A stretch of 5,266 nucleotides of DNA, from contig PLWR01000554.1 of assembly GCA_003165615.1 (NCBI GenBank), positions 1,671 through 6,936 on the forward strand, written 5' to 3'. The position numbers and the translations under genes are program-made. Under the pieces are notes generated by a model that was not told the DNA's origin, made no database searches, and was given only the letters and a program-made list of their open reading frames with translations. This stretch comes from Acidobacteriota bacterium (GTDB lineage Bacteria > Acidobacteriota > Terriglobia > UBA7540). Numbering within the stretch: the first letter of the stretch is position 1; each line of letters begins with the position of its first letter. Shown piece by piece: positions 4,234 through 5,266 of the stretch.

Positions 4234-5058
4234 CTACTTCGATTGCGGCTGTGCAGCGGGTGGAAGAGCGGGAGCAGAGGGCGGAGTTGCCGGAGCAGCC
4301 AGCTTGGGCGTTGCGCGGGGAGCCGGGCGCCGACCAGGCATCATGGTGGGACGCATGGGCGGCGGTGGAGCGTCCGTCACATCGAGCAGTTCGACATCCA
4401 GGATCAGATCGGATTTGGAAGGAATAGCCGGATGCTTGGGGCCGCGCGCGGGAATCTCCCGCTCACCAATGCCCAACTCCCAGGGGATGAAAATGCGGCG
4501 CTTCCCGCCGGCCTTCATGCCCTCAAATCCCATGTCCCAGCCGGGAAGCGGACGGCCCTGTCCCATGATCGTGGTGGTTGGCGTGGGATCGCCCAGTTTA
4601 ATCTCGCCTTTCTCGTCCAGAACCGGCTTCTTATCTTTGTCAAGGACGGGGGGACGGCTGTCGTCGGTGGAGTCGAGCTGGATTCCATCGGCAGCCAACC
4701 AGAGGGTGTAGTAGTACTTGAGGGCCTTTTTGGGCTCGGCTGGCGCGCCCGTGCCGACCTTGATGTCCAGGTAGGTGAGATCAATCCTGTGGAGGATCTT
4801 ATGGATTCCCGCAACCCGGGTGATATGGGGTAGCGGCTTGGCGTCGGCTGCCGGCTTCGCAGGGGTTGGGGCGCTGGCGGTTGCGGCTGCCGCAGGCTTG
4901 GCATCGGATGCCGGTGTTGCGGTAATTGGGGCGGTGGTTTGGGCGGGGGCGGTTGCGGTTGTCGCAGGCTTGGCATCGGATGCCGGCTTTGCGGTGGTTT
5001 GGGCGCTGGCGGATATCGCGCTGGCCGCCAACAATACAATAAGGATGGAAAGTTTCAT
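4234..5058 (-). CDS. Secreted FKBP-type peptidyl-prolyl cis-trans isomerase, divergent
   Basis: Predicted periplasmic or exported prolyl isomerase that would assist protein folding; 274 residues. Residues 1-19 are a signal peptide (MKLSILIVLLAASAISASA, then Q20). Residues 21-77 are an Ala/Pro/Thr/Lys linker with PASDAKP repeats. The FKBP domain spans about 93-228: YLDIKVGTG (96-104), YYTLWL (116-121), LDS (128-130), PLPGWDMGFEGMKAGGKRRI (170-189), FIPWELGIGE (190-199) and DLILDVELLDV (217-227). The tail 230-274 is Pro/Ala-rich. By alignment to FKBP12, the pocket Asp (D129) and Trp (W174) are kept, but F36, Y82 and F99 appear to be L128, I197 and L220. There is also an extra loop of about 25 residues (131-160). 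Activity may therefore be altered. The start is the ATG at 5056-5058, giving a clean signal peptide; AGGAG lies 12 bases upstream, rather far. An in-frame ATG 21 codons upstream would spoil the signal. The M20 peptidase gene ends 59 bp upstream on the same strand. Confidence 0.88.
   Translation of the reverse strand: MKLSILIVLLAASAISASAQTTAKPASDAKPATTATAPAQTTAPITATPASDAKPAAAATASAPTPAKPAADAKPLPHITRVAGIHKILHRIDLTYLDIKVGTGAPAEPKKALKYYYTLWLAADGIQLDSTDDSRPPVLDKDKKPVLDEKGEIKLGDPTPTTTIMGQGRPLPGWDMGFEGMKAGGKRRIFIPWELGIGEREIPARGPKHPAIPSKSDLILDVELLDVTDAPPPPMRPTMMPGRRPAPRATPKLAAPATPPSAPALPPAAQPQSK
4835..5010 (-). repeat. Tandem repeats encoding the Ala/Pro linker of the FKBP
   Basis: A 24-base identical segment starting CGCAGGCTTGGCATCGG on the plus strand occurs at 4891-4914 and 4963-4986, exactly 72 bp apart. 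A diverged partial copy lies at 4835-4854. A second 15-base repeat, GCGGTGGTTTGGGCG, occurs at 4931-4945 and 4991-5005, 60 bp apart. They encode the PASDAKP-type units of the linker and keep the frame, so copy-number change would only alter linker length. Confidence 0.65.
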
Positions 5059-5117
5059 GGTTTTGTCAGACTCCTGATAGATGTTCAGGCTAGTGTAACA
5101 GTGGCCCCGGCAACCTT
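5059..5117 (-). promoter_or_regulatory. Short leader between M20 peptidase and FKBP; possible -10 box
   Basis: On the minus strand this 59-bp spacer contains TACACT (about 5090-5095), similar to a sigma-70 -10 box, and AGGAG (about 5071-5075) upstream of the FKBP ATG. No good -35 stands at the usual distance. No terminator hairpin follows the M20 stop, so read-through from the peptidase gene is equally possible. Confidence 0.3.
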
Positions 5118-5266
5118 TCACACCACCAGCATTGCAGCCAGCAGGGCCGTTCTTGGCGCCAGGTGCTCCAATACGACGGATTCGTGGCGGGCATGCGCGC
5201 CGTCGCCCACTGCTCCCATGCCGTCGAGGGTGGGAATGCCGAGCGCAGAGGTGAAGTTGCCGTCGG
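5118..5266 (-). CDS. M20-family metallopeptidase, C-terminal fragment (runs off the window)
   Basis: The last 48 codons of a minus-strand gene, with stop TGA at 5118-5120. The peptide reads [20 protein letters not shown], then [10 protein letters not shown], and ends LLAAMLVV. This matches the C-terminus of M20-family zinc peptidases such as glutamate carboxypeptidase-like and aminoacylase-like enzymes, where a S/TDGN(F) segment precedes G(I/K)PTLDG.G..G and the catalytic-site zinc-ligand histidine lies in G-x-H just before an acidic residue. Here that histidine is residue 24 of the fragment (GAH). The enzymes cleave C-terminal residues or N-acyl groups from amino acids or peptides. The specific substrate cannot be told from this piece. 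The upstream 300 or so residues lie outside the window. The FKBP gene follows 59 bp downstream on the same strand. Confidence 0.85.
   Translation of the reverse strand, partial: DGNFTSALGIPTLDGMGAVGDGAHARHESVVLEHLAPRTALLAAMLVV

Noticed and set aside
2985..5010. CRISPR-like array from the repeated GC-rich motifs
   Set aside because: The repeats are either in-frame coding repeats or palindromic elements. There are no regularly spaced unique spacers and no cas genes.
5059..5121. Upstream ATG (5119-5121) as start of the FKBP gene
   Set aside because: The 21 added residues would bury the signal peptide and contain the Shine-Dalgarno of the downstream ATG. The stretch also overlaps the M20 stop codon.

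Overview
This 5.3-kb window looks like a GC-rich chromosomal segment of a soil-type Gram-negative bacterium. An acidobacterium (Acidobacteriota, Terriglobales-like) is the best guess. The guess rests on protein style: a Tat-exported Gfo/Idh/MocA oxidoreductase, a secreted FKBP with an Ala/Pro linker, a secreted YHAP-repeat protein, and a small two-helix membrane protein with a PH-like tail. It is inference from recognition, not from a marker gene.

Layout from left to right. A Tat-signal Gfo/Idh/MocA oxidoreductase is on the minus strand (46-1221). A 201-bp divergent gap follows, then a YciI-like domain protein with an export signal on the plus strand (1423-1851). Converging on it is a 186-residue inner-membrane protein on the minus strand (1957-2517). 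A gap of about 260 bp holds two dyads. Next is a plus-strand remnant of an oligopeptide-type ABC transporter ATPase (2775-3038) whose catalytic middle has been lost in frame and whose tail is a GC-rich repeat. A secreted low-complexity protein is on the minus strand (3084-3803) behind a strong Shine-Dalgarno and a leader hairpin. About 430 bp without a convincing gene follow, ending in a large GC-rich hairpin. The window closes with a secreted, divergent FKBP-type peptidyl-prolyl isomerase (4234-5058, minus) and, 59 bp upstream of it on the same strand, the C-terminal end of an M20-family metallopeptidase (5118-5266, running off the window).

The genes do not form one pathway. Five products are predicted to be exported or membrane-bound (oxidoreductase, YciI-like protein, membrane protein, YHAP-repeat protein, FKBP), so cell-envelope and periplasmic functions dominate. 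Only the M20 peptidase and the FKBP look like a possible transcription unit. The rest are single genes of mixed orientation separated by repeats and palindromes, as in a loosely organised, eroding accessory region. No CRISPR array, RNA gene, intact mobile element or complete novel system was found. The most informative items are the gutted ABC ATPase, the GC-rich palindromic repeats next to it and next to the FKBP gene, the palindrome upstream of the remnant, and the altered active-site pocket of the FKBP.
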